From contig CM034304.1 in NCBI GenBank assembly GCA_019925795.1, positions 8,619,471 to 8,683,470 on the forward strand: a stretch of 64,000 bases of DNA, read 5' to 3'. The translations under genes and the position numbers were made by a program. The notes beneath the pieces were generated by a model that saw only the letters and a list, made by a program, of their open reading frames with translations, was not told the DNA's origin and ran no database searches. Each line of letters starts with the position of its first letter. The stretch's first letter is position 1. Positions 1-12,242 of the stretch are shown piece by piece. Origin of the DNA: Dendrobium chrysotoxum. Its lineage: Eukaryota > Streptophyta > Magnoliopsida > Asparagales > Orchidaceae.

Positions 1-1180
1 CTGCAGACAGTTGCTCCTGCTGTTGGATGACGCCCACGTCGTCATGGATGAAGACAGCAGCTAGAGCTTACTAGACCTCAGTTTAGTTCAGTTATGGTAG
101 CCACTCAACAGTCAGTTATTCCCACTGGGTCCCTTCGTAGCAGATGGGTATGGAGACGATGACAGGCAGACTCTTCTGTCGAGGCAGTGTAGCTAGTTCA
201 GACAGTTGGGAAGTTAGAGACAGTTGTTCCTTCCAGATTAGAGGTAGTTCCGATAGTTCGTAATACAGTGGTAGATATGGATAGTATTGTTTCCCCCGGT
301 AGTGTAGTAGGCCTGGTAGAGTCAGTTCCTGCTCGTAGTCCCCATAGGATCTCTTCTCCTATGGGCCTGTACGTAGAAGCGCTTTGTCAGATTTTCTCTG
401 AGGAGGATATACTCGAGGAGTCATATGAAGATATACCAGTGCACCGAGTGTGTGTGATTACTAGACGAGGTCTCTCGAATGAGCAGAGAGAGGCAGATGA
501 TGATGATGATGAGCAGGGAGAGCCCGAGGTGGGTGGATCTCCCAGGTCAGTTGATACAGAAGCTATAGTTTTAAACCTTCAGACTCAGATGGTAGAGATG
601 GCTAGAGCCATGACAGCGATCACCGCTCAGTTGACAGCCTTGGGGATCATGCCCCAAGTTGCGGGCGTAGGCACTCCTACTACGTCTAGGGATGAACCAG
701 TAGTACCACCTATAGTAGCACCAGACCCTATGGGAGTAGACAAGGCCCAGAGAGTAGTTCCAGTGGCACCTACAGCAGTCACTTTTACTACCCCGGTCCA
801 GAATCAGTCAGTTCAGTTGTCAGCCGGACAGATTCAGGATTTGATTGCCCAGAAGGTTGAGCAGGCCATTTCCTCCAGGAAGTCTGGAGAGGTAGTTAGC
901 AGGGGGAGTCCTTACCCAGTAGAGTACGAGCACGAGCCTTACCCCCTAGTTTTATTCCTCCTAGGTTCAGAGTCTTTGATGGGTTTGGGAACCCAAGGCA
1001 GCACGTGGCCTAGTACCAAGCCATCTGCTGCAATATAGGAGGGAACGACGCACTGATGTTGAGACTCTTTGTCAACAGTTTAGTTGGGGTGGCCTTTTCC
1101 TGGTACGCCGACCTCCCCAACGATTCAGTACGCACATTTGTAGAGTTAGAGCATCTTTTTATTCAGTTAGTAGAACACCC
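1..1180 (+). pseudogene. gag: gag of element A, 5' and 3' incomplete, frameshifted
   Basis: Capsid-type Gag that would package element RNA. The longest open stretch, 268-1038, holds an acidic linker (READDDDDEQGEPEVGG) and a helical segment ending in IAQKVEQAISSRKSGEV. The retrotransposon gag domain proper follows one frame back (-1) from about 951, where RVFDGFGNPRQHV and LRLFVNSLVGVAFSWYADLP are the typical motifs of plant Ty3/gypsy Gag. An in-frame stop interrupts the H-V-A motif. At about 1165-1180 the coding sequence jumps to sequence that in element B lies downstream of gag, so about 0.8 kb encoding the C-terminal half and knuckle is deleted. The open reading around 1056-1355 is therefore only partly gag. 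The gag N-terminus lies outside the window. Confidence 0.85.
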
Positions 1181-1610
1181 CTTAGTTCTGGGGGGAGTGG
1201 TATCTCGCACTCTCTCGCAAGACAAGGGATATGACCAGACATGCAGTTCAGAGTTCAAAGATAGTTCAGAGGAGGCCTTGATAGGCCAAGTCGACAGTTG
1301 TCAGTTCAGCTCTTTTACCTGTTTCTTTTTCTTTATTCACTGTAGTGCATATTGAGCACACTTCCTTTCTTTCATGTACTCTAAAAAAATAAATAAAATA
1401 AAAAATATATGATAATAAAAAGAGAGAAGCTCTCGGTTGAGCAAAATCGGTTGCCCTTGTCACAGGTAAAACCCAGCAATACTCTCTAAGAGCTCAAATT
1501 CCCCTAGCTTTCCTTTTCCCCTCCTTCGAAGCGTCTAGGTGATCGCTTTAAGGGTGACCATGTGTTCATCATTGTTGTGATTCTTTATGATTATAGTAAT
1601 CTTTATTAGT
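1181..1610 (+). other. Post-gag non-coding segment of element A
   Basis: Matches the region 32010-32400 of element B in inverted orientation, including the A/T-rich tract at about 1381-1410 and the stretch reading AGAGCTCAAATTCCCC at about 1490. No pol sequence occurs here, although pol would be expected directly after gag. I see no open frame that is conserved between the two copies. Confidence 0.7.
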
Positions 1611-2510
1611 AATGTGGTACATCTTGTTTTGGATGTTAACATCACTTCTTTGTAGGCTTAGATTTTTCTAAAGAAAGATCAGCATCCTCTTCTATTCTCA
1701 ATCAGTAACTCACTTTCACATTCATATCTTGCTCTTAGCTGCTAGAGTGGTCTTATGGATGTAGCGATGTTACTTTCATCTCTCACAGGGTCCTACCAGT
1801 CAGTGTGGGTGTTACCGCTGTGAACTGTTGATGATTATTATTCTTATTCTTAGTTATTATCCTCGGTGGTGAGTCTGTCCCCTCACTACCTTGAGTTGTT
1901 TCCCTGGTTATTATGTAGTACATCTTGTCTCAGATGTTAGCATCACTTTCTCGGGAGCTTTGATTTTCTAGCAGAAGATCAGCTCCTTGGTTTCTTCACT
2001 GACATAATTTCTCATTCATGCCCTACTCTTAAATAGCAGAGTAGTTCTATGGACAAGTTGAGGTCACTCTCACTTTCCACAGGGTCCCACTAGTTTGTGT
2101 GGGTGCTATCGCTGTGATCTTCTGATGATTATTAATTATACTCTTAGCTGTTATCCTGGGTGGCAAGTGTGTTTCCCTTCCTCCTCAGTTCTTCTCCCCA
2201 TTTGTGATATAATGCATCGTGCCTCAGATGTTACTGTCACCTCTTTTCGAGCTTTGATTTTCTAGCAGAAGATCAGCTCTCCAGTCTCCTGTGCTACATA
2301 CTTCCCTATCGGGACCTGACTCTTGGCTGCCAGAGAGGTCCCGTGGATCTATTGATGTTGTTTTCACTTCTTACAGGGTTCCCATCAGTTAGTATGGGTC
2401 CACCACTGTAGTTTCTTGATGATTACTTTCTCCTTGATATCATTTTATTCTTTGTTGCGGGTGTGCCCCCTCGCTGCTTTTATTGTTGCCCACTTGGAAT
2501 GGGATTGCCC
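1611..2510 (+). repeat. Tandem array, about 300 bp x 3, element A interior
   Basis: The landmark GTACATCTTG and its variants start near 1618, 1918 and 2213, giving a period of about 295-300 bp. Each unit then carries CAGATGTTA-type sequence, TTTGATTTTCTAGCAGAAGATCAGC and CACAGGGTCC-type sequence in the same order. The units are clearly diverged. The same array occurs inverted in element B at about 31130-31960, where the landmark GATGTACTA falls near 31341, 31637 and 31936. Confidence 0.8.
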
Positions 2511-2740
2511 CTCTTACACTCTGCTGAGGACATATCTCTTCATGTTGTCCCTTGAGGCATCATTCTGATGTTGCCTAAGAAATTTCGTCGGTATTTGGAT
2601 ACTCGTGGCCACGACGATTTGTCCTCTACCACGTGGTAACCAAAGCGCTAGCTCGGGGTTCCTTAGACAACTTCTCCCTCGAAGTTCTTCTACTTACCTT
2701 TCCTTTCTCCCTCACATCCCTACACAGATCTATGTTAGGT
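2511..2740 (+). other. Spacer between tandem arrays in element A
   Basis: Unique linker shared with element B (about 30790-31100 inverted). It includes GCCACGACGATTTGTCC and the ACCACGTGGTAACC stretch near 2628, which contains a CACGTG palindrome. No coding potential is supported. Confidence 0.5.
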
Positions 2741-3425
2741 TGGTGGTGAGGTGACTTTTTCCTCTTCACATCACTGCAGGCAGATGCGCCAAGTGATTGT
2801 GTAGAGTGTTCTTTCTTTATCCTACTGCAGGCATATGCGCCGGGTAGGGACTCTGCTGCATGCACATACACCGTGCAGAGGTGACTTTTTCCTCTTCACA
2901 TCACTGCAGGCAAATGCGCCAAGTGATTGTGTAGAGTGTTCTTTCTTTATCCTACCACAGGCATATATGCCGGGTAGGGACTCTACTGCAGGCACATACA
3001 CCGAGCAGAGGTGACTCCGTCCTCTTCACATCACTGCAGGCAGATGCGCCGGGTGGTTATGTAGAGTGTTCTTTCTTTATCCTACCGCAGGCATATGCGC
3101 TGGGTAGGGACTCTGCTGCAGGCACATACACCGGGCAGAGGTGACTCTTTTCTCTCCACATCACTGCAGGCATATGCGCCGGGTGATTGTGTTGAGTGTT
3201 CTTTCTTTATCCTACTGCAGGCATATGCGCCGGGTAGGGACTCTACTGCAGGCACATACACCGGGTAGAGGTGAATCTTTTCTCTCCACATCACTGCAGG
3301 CATATGCGCCGGGTGATTGTTGAATTTTCCTTTATCCTACTGTCAGACATATGCGTCGGGTAGGAAACCTGCTGCAGGCACATACACCAAGCGGGGGTGG
3401 ATTTTTCCCTAATTGTCCAACTGCA
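2741..3425 (+). repeat. Tandem array, 130 bp x about 5, element A interior
   Basis: GAGGTGA(C/A)T landmarks lie at 2748, 2878, 3008, 3138 and 3268, an exact 130-bp spacing, followed by a last degenerate unit. Each unit contains two half-repeats built on CTGCAGGCA-ATGCGCC and CTGCAGGCACATACACC, so the repeat probably arose from a shorter module of about 65 bp. The open frames that cross the array arise because the unit is poor in stop codons. Since 130 is not a multiple of three, the frame changes in every unit, so they are not genes. Confidence 0.9.
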
Positions 3426-4040
3426 GGAATATACATCGGGTAGACATCAGACTTTGCTTAGTTGAGTGAGCCCGACAGAGTCCCTGGGAGGCATATCTCA
3501 CAACACCTTTTTCCTGATTGTCCTACTGTAGGCATATGTGCCGGGTAGACATCAGACTTTACTTGGTTGAGTGAGCCCGACAGAGTCCCTGGGAGGCATA
3601 TCTCACCGCTCCTTTTCTCTGATTGTCCTACTGCATGCATATGCGCCGGGTAGACATCAAACTTTACTTGGTTGAGTGAGCCCGACAGAGTCCCTGGGAG
3701 GCATATCTCACCACTCCTTTTCTCTGATTATCCTATTGCAGGCATATTCGCCGAGTAGACATCAGACTTTACATGGTTGAGTGAGCCCGACAGAGTCCCT
3801 GGGAGGCATACCTCACCACTCCTTTTCCCTGATTGTCTTACTGCAGGCATATGCACCGGGTAGACATCAGACTTTACTTGGTTGAGAGAGAGCCCGACAG
3901 AGTCCTTGGGAGGCATATCTCACCACACCTTTTCCCTGATTGTCCCACTACAAGCATATGTGCCGAGTAGATATCAGACCTTTTCTGGCTGAGAGAGCCC
4001 GATAGAGTCCCTGGGAGACATACCTCACCGCTCCTTTTAC
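3425..4040 (+). repeat. Tandem array, 105 bp x about 6, element A interior
   Basis: The landmark TAGACATCAGAC recurs at 3441, 3546, 3651, 3756, 3861 and 3968, a period of 105 bp with a slightly longer last unit. Each unit carries GAGCCCGACAGAGTCCCTGG and TGCAGGCATATGCGCCGGG. The latter is shared with the neighbouring 130-bp array, so the two arrays have a common origin. In element B this array is reduced to about one unit (29634-29740). Confidence 0.9.
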
Positions 4041-5067
4041 CTTCTATTCTGCTGTTTTGATATGGTCAGGCAGATAGTTGGTCTACTTTACCTTTAACTC
4101 TTTGTTTCACTATTTTGATATGGTCAAGTGAACATCGAGTTGTCCACACCCACTATTTCGATATGATCAAGTGGATGTGAGACCCTTTACCTTTTTTTTC
4201 TTCTATATTCTACCCTTACTATATGGTAAGGCAGATAGATGATTTACCATCTTTCTTTGGTGATACTCCTTGCTTTCTTTTGATTGTTATTCTTTACTAT
4301 TTTGATTTGATCAAGTGATTGTTGGATCTTCCTTCTCCTCGCATCATCTTAGACCCTTGTTCTAGATGATCGTTGAATTTTCCTTAGCTCTTTATGATTT
4401 TATTTTAATTCTGCTCATGCGAGCATGATTTCCCTTTCTCCTTTTCCTATTCTGTCATTTCAATCTGGTTAGGTAGGTAGATGATTTTGTTTCCTTGGCT
4501 CTCCCTCACTATCTTGAGCTGGTTTAGCGAGCGTTGGGCCTCTTTCATTCACTGTTCCGAGGCGATCAGGAGAATTATGGGTTTCTTCCCCTCTTTTGTC
4601 CCACCATGTTTGCATGATTGGGTGACCATCATATGACTGAATAACTATTGATTGACTTTGTGATCATTGCATGATTTGATGGCTGTTGCATGAGTGCGTG
4701 AGCATGGCATCAAATGATTGTTGCATTGAAGCTAGCAATTATTGCATGATCATAAAAATATTATGTGGTTAGGTATTTATGACTTGATTATGCGTTGTTG
4801 CATGATCACATCACTAGTGCATGATTTGATCATGAGATGATTGTGACATAATATACAATAATTCTATGGTTATATGACTATTGTGTGATTATTGATGATT
4901 GTGTGATTGAATGATCATCTAATAATCATATGGTGGCATGATTACTGTGTGATTGTATGATTATAACATGGTGGGGCATTTGTTGCATGAATGTTGTGTG
5001 ACTATACGCTCCTTAAAAACTCCACTATTCGATTATAGGGTTACATTTTCTTAGAGATAGGGAGGTC
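4041..5067 (+). repeat. Degenerate short repeats and TTGCATGAT-rich tract, element A interior
   Basis: From 4041 to about 4600 the motif TTTTGATATGGTCAAG recurs irregularly (for example near 4055, 4112, 4155 and 4300). From about 4600 to 5000 the sequence is built from TTGCATGATT / GTGTGATTG words. Both tracts have inverted counterparts in element B (28450-29640). No reading frame is conserved. Confidence 0.65.
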
Positions 5068-5131
5068 AACACCAACACGTACGGTTCACTCGTTGCTTGC
5101 CGCACCTGTTGGGGGTTCGTTTGTTGACCTC
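5068..5131 (+). promoter_or_regulatory. Inverted repeat across the interior / 3' LTR junction
   Basis: GAGGTCAACA near 5069 is the reverse complement of TGTTGACCTC at 5122-5131, the first ten bases of the LTR. The G-rich stretch GTTGGGGGTT, where a polypurine tract is expected, lies in the loop. Element B keeps the same arrangement at about 28324-28382. A role in plus-strand priming or in RNA structure is inference. Confidence 0.5.
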
Positions 5132-8100
5132 AGTTTTCGTACGAGTACCCTCGAGCACATTTTATCAGCTTAATTGGACATCGTCGAGTCTAATTTGAGC
5201 TCGAGACAACTCGAATCAAGTCAAACTAGACCCAAGAGGTTTAAATAGCCTCGATTAATGTATTTTGACCACGCTGAATTTTATTTAACTCGAGATTTTA
5301 TTTAATTTGAGTTGTCAATCTATTCGGATTTAATTTAATTAATTTGGTTGATTCGAGTCTAACTTGATCCAACCTAATTTGATCATGTTAAGAATTATTT
5401 AACTTTCCAAAATAATTTGAATCGACTTCCTATTTTTTTTAAATTCGCATTTATGGCTATAATCGCGATTCAGCTGAGATCGCATCATTAATGAGCAACA
5501 TGTATGGAAGAAATTAAAACATGGCAGAATTTTCTTTCTGCTTTCGGCAAAAATTTATTGGAGGCGATCCCTTCCATCTCTTGGCTCTGGCACGGACAAA
5601 AAAAAAGGGGCTCGAGCTCCCTTCACCTCCAGGTCCTTAGTTCGCACGACTCCAAGCAAGTGGAATTCCCTCCTCATGTTGGCGAAAAGCCAAGACTGAC
5701 ACCCCAGTGCCTCCCTCATCTCCATTTTGCTCCCCTTTTCGTGCGACTCGGCAGAGCTCAACACCTCCAAGGGTCAGACACCCCCACCTCCCCTCCGTTC
5801 GAACCGAGTCCGGAGCGACGTCAAACCCTCTCCGTCGACCCCGCTCCCATCTCCTTTGATCTCACCAAGCTGATCTTCCCTAAGCAAGTAACCTCTTCTT
5901 TCTTCTTCTTTTTTTTCTTCTTCTTCTTTTCCCTTTTTCTTCTTCATCATCTCATTTCTTTCATCTTCTTTCCTGCTGGGTAAAATTGTGTTCATTACCA
6001 TCAAGAATTGAAGATGGGTAAATCTCTTTTCCCTCTCAAAAAAAAAAAAAAAATGAAATCATTGCATCCACATCTATTCCTTTTAAATCAGGAAATCTCT
6101 TGTTGCTTTTCTTTTACCTGTAGCATGCTTATCAAGTTATTCTCTAAAACAAATGAAAGCATCAATTGTATTTTCCTTGGTTGATTTCATTTCCTCTTGT
6201 TGATATATATAAGAGAAAAGCTGAAGCATACGGCTTTGTACTGATTTGTTTCATGCCTACCATGATTTCTCATATAACAGGACATTCTTACTAGTGGCAT
6301 AGAAGATGTTTGTATAAATGCCTATAAAGAAAAATGCTATAAGCTTTAATCAGATAAAGGTGTAGAGTAGATATATTCATATTCCATTTCACTTATGATA
6401 TAAGCTTTCTTTGAGTGTTGGAAAGGCTGGATGTGCCCTCTTTAACAGAGCTGGTCAAGTATAGTTCCTAATGTTTGTTCTTTCTCTGTAAAGCTCGCCA
6501 ATAACTCTTGTGAGCAAGAACTGCTCTTATCATAATGTTATAAATGCTGAAACTTATGCCTCATTTATGAAGTTTATATGTTAAAAATAGATCTTATTTG
6601 TCTTTGGTTAATATATGTCTTCTTGTGGAAGCATCCAGAAAAGGTTATTAAATGTTTTTTTTTCTATGAATGGGGAGATATATTGGTGTGCTGAAATCTA
6701 TGTCTTGAATTCCCTTCTTGGAAAATTAGAGTCATCGAGATGAATGTTTTTTTTAGATATGCAAAACTTGTTTGAGAAAGTGAATCAATTCATTGGTAAC
6801 TTGTCTCGCATCTTAGTGTTTATGAATCAAATGTATTAAATTGTTGGAGATGTACATGAAAGTTTTCATAACCCTTGAGCTCCAATAAGTCTTATGTGTG
6901 TCATTCTGAAGGAATAATAGAAAGAATTTGTGTTTCATGATGTTGGATGGGATTTTAACATCTTCTTGGGGAAAGTTAGAGAGCATATTTTCTAAACTTT
7001 ATTCCCTTAGTGTTTATGAAGACATTTAATGATAATTAGAGATTGCAGATTTTTTATTATATAGTTCTCTTTGAACTTCAGAAAGAATTTTTTTTAGCTT
7101 TGCTTTAGAAAATTTTTGAGTTCTTTTAAAGTGAATTGAGCTTGCATCAAACTCTTCTTTCTCTTATCAGCACTTATGTTAAAAAAAAAATTTGCATTGA
7201 GGCAAATGAGTAGTGTTGTTTCTGATGAGCATTTGCCTCATCAAGGAAGTCCGACAAGTTGACATGAATCTTGATGCAATTGAGTGGTTAAGAAGCTAGA
7301 TGGATCATCGTCTCATCTGAGGCTCACTATGTGAAAATCATACGTGTAAATGTTGACATATTCTTGATTGGATAGTTGGAATTAATCTAGAGCTATTTTT
7401 GTAAGGGCAATATCAAATAGCCTAAATCGTCTAGTAGATTTATAAATTGTTGTATCTTTGCAATTAACAAACCAAGCTATATGCTACATTAGAAAATTTT
7501 GGCCTACAAATTACTCATAATCATGCATAATCGTTGTGATATTAGCTGTTTTGAAAAGCCTTGTTGGCCATATTTGGAAATTAAGTGCACAAGTTCATGT
7601 CTCATGCATAAGTAATGGTGCTTTTGAAACTTATTATTTTGAAGGAAAAATTTGAACCATGGTTTGGAGAATGATTTGAAGTATGATTTAAGATGCCCTC
7701 TTAAACATCAAGAATAATACATTTCATGCTTTTTTTTTCTTGTAATGATGGACATGCATTAAGTAAGGTTGTGGATAAGATTTGGGCTTTTGATTCATGT
7801 TCTTCAAGTCTGGTACAATTATCACTTGCATGTAACTTTCACATTGTATTATCAACTCAAAGACTACAAGTGAAATTTGAAAATTCGGTTATATGATGCT
7901 CTTATGGGATGGCTTTCCTTGAGCTTTAAAGAAAAAGGAGGTGATGCTTTGGTTTATATCAAAGCCTTTTGTGAAAAATTATATGTCAAGAGTGTGTACT
8001 GTTGTGTTTAGTGATGAGTAATGCGTACTATGCTGAGGCTCTCCTATAGATTTTTGCATTCCGACCGAACACATAATGATCATGAGGCACTTCATGGACC

Positions 8101-11100
8101 CATATCTATGGCATCTCATAGCATCCACGAAGAATGGCTACATGTTTACATTATCATTTTGAGAATTTTATCGATATAAGGAGTTAGTGGGGTCATAGTT
8201 ATTTATGAGAGAACTTCTCTTTTCTGTCCTCGAATGGTCGCATTGTCTCTCTTATTTCTATTAGTTGAGATTGGAGATGTTCTACCTGGGAAATGACATT
8301 AAATAAAACTCTTATTTGTGAGATAAATTCTATGTTTGTGATTTGTGGCTTCAATACGAAATTGGTATGGAATTGTTCATATAGATTGCCTTATACCACA
8401 GTCATAGGTATTTGCATTTGATTCAACGCAATGTTGCACGCTTTATGTTGGATTATTCTTTATGAGCTTTAAAAAGGATTGTGTAACCTTCTTGTTAGAG
8501 GATTTTCATAGAGCTACCCCACGTTAAAGAAATATTCTATTCGTGTTGCATCGATAGAAGTTATTGTGGATTTTGTAATGGGGGAGTTTTGTGGATTATG
8601 TATTGGAAGGTTTTATATGTTGTTTTGTTTGGAGCTTCTTTGAGTTATTTTGGGTGTTGGGAATTTTATGAATTGTTTTATGTTTAAGGCTCGATGCCAA
8701 AAGGCTTTCTTAGTTTTCTTTTTCATGATTAGTTTGCCTCCTCTTACTTGCATTTGCTTCTAAAAGTGGGTTTTAAAAAGAAATGTGGAAGTGGAGGCTT
8801 GTTTGGGTGGAGAGTGGAGACTTGTTTGGGCTTTGATTTCATGACTGGTTTTCTTCTTTGCTATTATGGGTTTTATTTGGATAATTGTGTCAAATATTTC
8901 GAGTGCTTTCTTAAAACGTGGGAACAGTAAATAGCATCCAAATTTTCCTTCCTCTTATTTACATTTGGCTCAAATGCTGAATTGGAACCTAGGGTGAGTT
9001 AAAGGCATGCCTGACTTTGACAGAGCATGCCTATCAATGGGATGCTAACATTCCTTAAAAATAATAAATAAAGACCGTCTTTGAAACAATGTGGGGAGTT
9101 CTTAAAATTTGGACAGTCCTGGAGAGCAAACAGTCGAGCTAACATCCAGACAAAAGAAAAGGTATATTTTTATTTAATAGCATTTTATTTTGATTATTTG
9201 CATATTGAACATGATCCTGCTCTCATCCAATCTTTGTTCTTTTCTTTGTGCTTTTGCGAGGTACATGTGGGGAGTGCAAAAGTAAGGATCTTTGGAGCAC
9301 TAGACGAAGGAGCTTAGATAATCGGATCCGAGCATCAGTCGCCCCCATTAATTCTAGTGGGGGTGCTACGGGCGATACCACCAGGTCATAGCCCCCGGTG
9401 TTGTGAGTGTTCTTAAAACTTAGATGGCCTCTAGGGAGCCCATCTGTGTGTACGTTCCCCTACCTTTAGGGCCCTGTAGAAACTTCAATTCTCAGGTAAT
9501 TTTCTTCTTTTATTTTATTATAGATCCTTGAGCCCATTTACGCATATTCGAGTGTCTAAAGGGTTAGAAATAAAAACATCTTATCATTCCCTACAATACT
9601 AGTGACTCATAAGGACAAAAATTAAGGACTGAGTCTTAGAAAACTTAGACTTAGGATTGCATGCTCCCTTAGGATAGAAATACTAAATATAAAAAACTTA
9701 GTGACATGTCATCCTAGGGTTAGTTTCCCTCAATTCATTAATAAAATAATAAAACTAATTATAATCTAAATCATAAATGCATTAAAACACTTAATCTTTA
9801 ATCAAACTACAATCAACATACGAAATCACTAGGAGGTAGAATTTGGACATAAACTTGAACTAAAATCTGATTAAAATATTAATCACCTCTTAATAAAATA
9901 TTAACTAAATAAAATTCATCAAAACAAACTCAAATCCTAGGCGTTATAAAATTGGGAAACAAACCTAACTCGAACCTAAAAGACCTTATAATGCCTAAAC
10001 TTTGAAAAATCATAACTTTGCCTAGAAAACTCCAAATCCAGTAAACTAATAGTCTAATTACTCGCAGTAAGGTCTAATATTTAATTAAAATATCAAAAAC
10101 CCTAGATCTAACCTATTTCTAATAGTGACCTTTTGGACCCTCCTAGCTTAGCATATATGTGGACCCCGAACCTCCTAAAATTTACTAAAGCAACTTAGAT
10201 TTCAAAGAACCTCACCTAAAGTATTAAAATAGATCCACTAACTAAATTAACTAAAAGTGGACCCTAATCCATTAATACTTGAACTTTAATCAAATTCTCC
10301 CCTTTTAACTTTCAATAAATCCGAACACAAAACAACTTGAACCAACTACCCCATATATGACCTATCCAATGCCACACAAACCTTCTACACACACATATAA
10401 TTATTTGTTAGGACACCACTTCTAGTCCTAAGTTAGGCCTGTGTTCTACTTTTCTTTTTCTGTTATTTGACGCTCTTGCATGTGGCACGTGTGCTGTTTG
10501 TTTTGGCTTGGAGTGTTTGTTTATTTTATTATTGTACTGTACTTTACCTGTGGTGTGATGGGAAATAAATTACCCATAAGTTAGAGATGATTTGATACTG
10601 ATGATGTTTTCTATAGGTGGTCATGCTCATACAGCGCTAAAAGGGGGCTAAAAATAAATAAATCATAAATAACTGCTACAGGTTCTTTAGCTACTTATCC
10701 CCCAAATAAATAAGAGCATGGCCAAGTGTGGCTGGTTTGAGTACTTTTATTTTCATATATATAACTGCTTGGGATGATTGATTTTGATTGCTTAGGATAA
10801 CCCTGCAAAAGAGTCTAGATTTTCTTTTTAAATTCTGATGTAATATATTTAATATCAAGAGTTGTGAAAGTTTATAAAATGGGGTATTTTAATAAAGGAC
10901 TAGGGATCTAAAGGGAAAAGAAAGTCCCTTCACAGGGAATTTCTTTTTATTTGGATATCCTACTGGCGGTGTACTACGAGAAGACTAAAAGAAGGTGATC
11001 TACGGAAGGACTAGAAGAGGAAGATCAAGACACAAAATGCCTCATTTTAAAACTTGCGTCATTCTTAGGAGTAGAATCCGAGTTGTTGTCGGTGGGGCCC

Positions 11101-11920
11101 GACCACCACTACTTTTCTGCATTCTGGGTTGTATATTGTATGGCACTTGCCATGGACTTTGGACACTCTTTTCTATGATTTTGATGTGATGATTTACTTA
11201 CATGTTTACGTAGTAGAAATGGCATAATTTTCATAGATTTCTTTCTTGCATGTGCATGTGCCTGACTCGCTAGGCTCTTTAGGGATAAAATTCTTCTACT
11301 TGTAATTAAAATTAAAATTTTGAGAATTAAATAACATAGAAAGATAATGATTTAAAGAATAGCTGGAATCATCCGGGGTTGCATGCATATCAATGCATCC
11401 TCTCTTCCTTGCTTATACACTTCCCCGCCTGTGGGTAGAGTTCAGATAATCCGACCTATGAGGATGAGATTCTGAACCTGGGAAGTCTAGTCTTTCTAAA
11501 AAATTATTTTTATAAGCCTATTTAAAATCTCATATATTTTTGATTTGGATATTTAATCAGCATGCATTGCTTTAGTGACTAATTAAAATTAAAATTTAAT
11601 TACATTAGTTTTAGGAGCATAGTACCATACAAGAGTCTGAGGCCACTTAGGAATTTCTCTACATGTCAGCCTCAAATTCCAAAAACTTAGCCACCCACCC
11701 ATCTTTCATAAAGACTAGATAGCATGGATTTTATACGATTAGGTGGTTTAGCTGGCTTTCCTTTTCAGGTAGGATATAAGTCCAGAATGCATTAGTTAGG
11801 ACACGAGTTTTAGTGTTGTGTAGAACACTAGACTCACCTTAGATTTAGGGCTCAAGGCTACTACTATCAGTGTCTTGTAGTACGCCTCATCTGTGGGTAA
11901 GCTCCTCCTTCTCCTGGGGC

Positions 11921-11928
11921 TATAAAAC
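11921..11928 (+). promoter_or_regulatory. TATA box of element A LTR
   Basis: TATAAAAC in the context GGGGCTATAAAACCTGCC, 520 bp before the LTR 3' end. Both element B LTRs have CTATAAAC at the equivalent position, also about 520 bp from the end, and element D has CTATAAAT. Conservation of position across copies supports this as the core promoter; R would begin about 30 bp downstream. Confidence 0.75.
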
Positions 11929-12236
11929 CTGCCTATCCGCGCCACATAAATGGCACCGCTTCCATCTTTCTCTTACGCATGGGGTATGAAGTGATTTCTT
12001 TTTCCTATTTCCTTTAGTTTGACCGGCCAAGTGCTTATGTGATCCGCGTATGTTGAAATAACCAAGTTGAGCCTATCTTTTCCCCTTGATTAGGAAGATC
12101 CTAGAAATTTTTCTACGTGCCAAATCCATTTGAGAGAATAATATAGAATCCTTAATCGAGAGTTTTCTCAGGCCCCGGCTTGAGATGTAATTAACCACGG
12201 GGGCTTGCACCCGTGGGAAACCGAATCCCACTTTCA

Positions 12237-12242
12237 AATAAA
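12237..12242 (+). terminator. Poly(A) signal AATAAA in R of element A LTR
   Basis: AATAAA followed by CCCCACTCGAGC. It lies about 315 bp downstream of the TATA box and is conserved in both B LTRs and in D (seen there as TTTATT on the plus strand). Position between TATA and LTR end fits the R region. Function is inferred. Confidence 0.6.

Noticed and set aside
2741..4040. Possible CRISPR-like regular repeats
   Set aside because: The units are contiguous 130- and 105-bp tandem repeats without unique spacers, in a plant retrotransposon.
5504..5983. Plus-strand 159-codon frame as an intact gene
   Set aside because: It ends in a poly-Phe stretch from a CTT repeat and lies within the LTR. At best its first part corresponds to the exon-like block described for element B.
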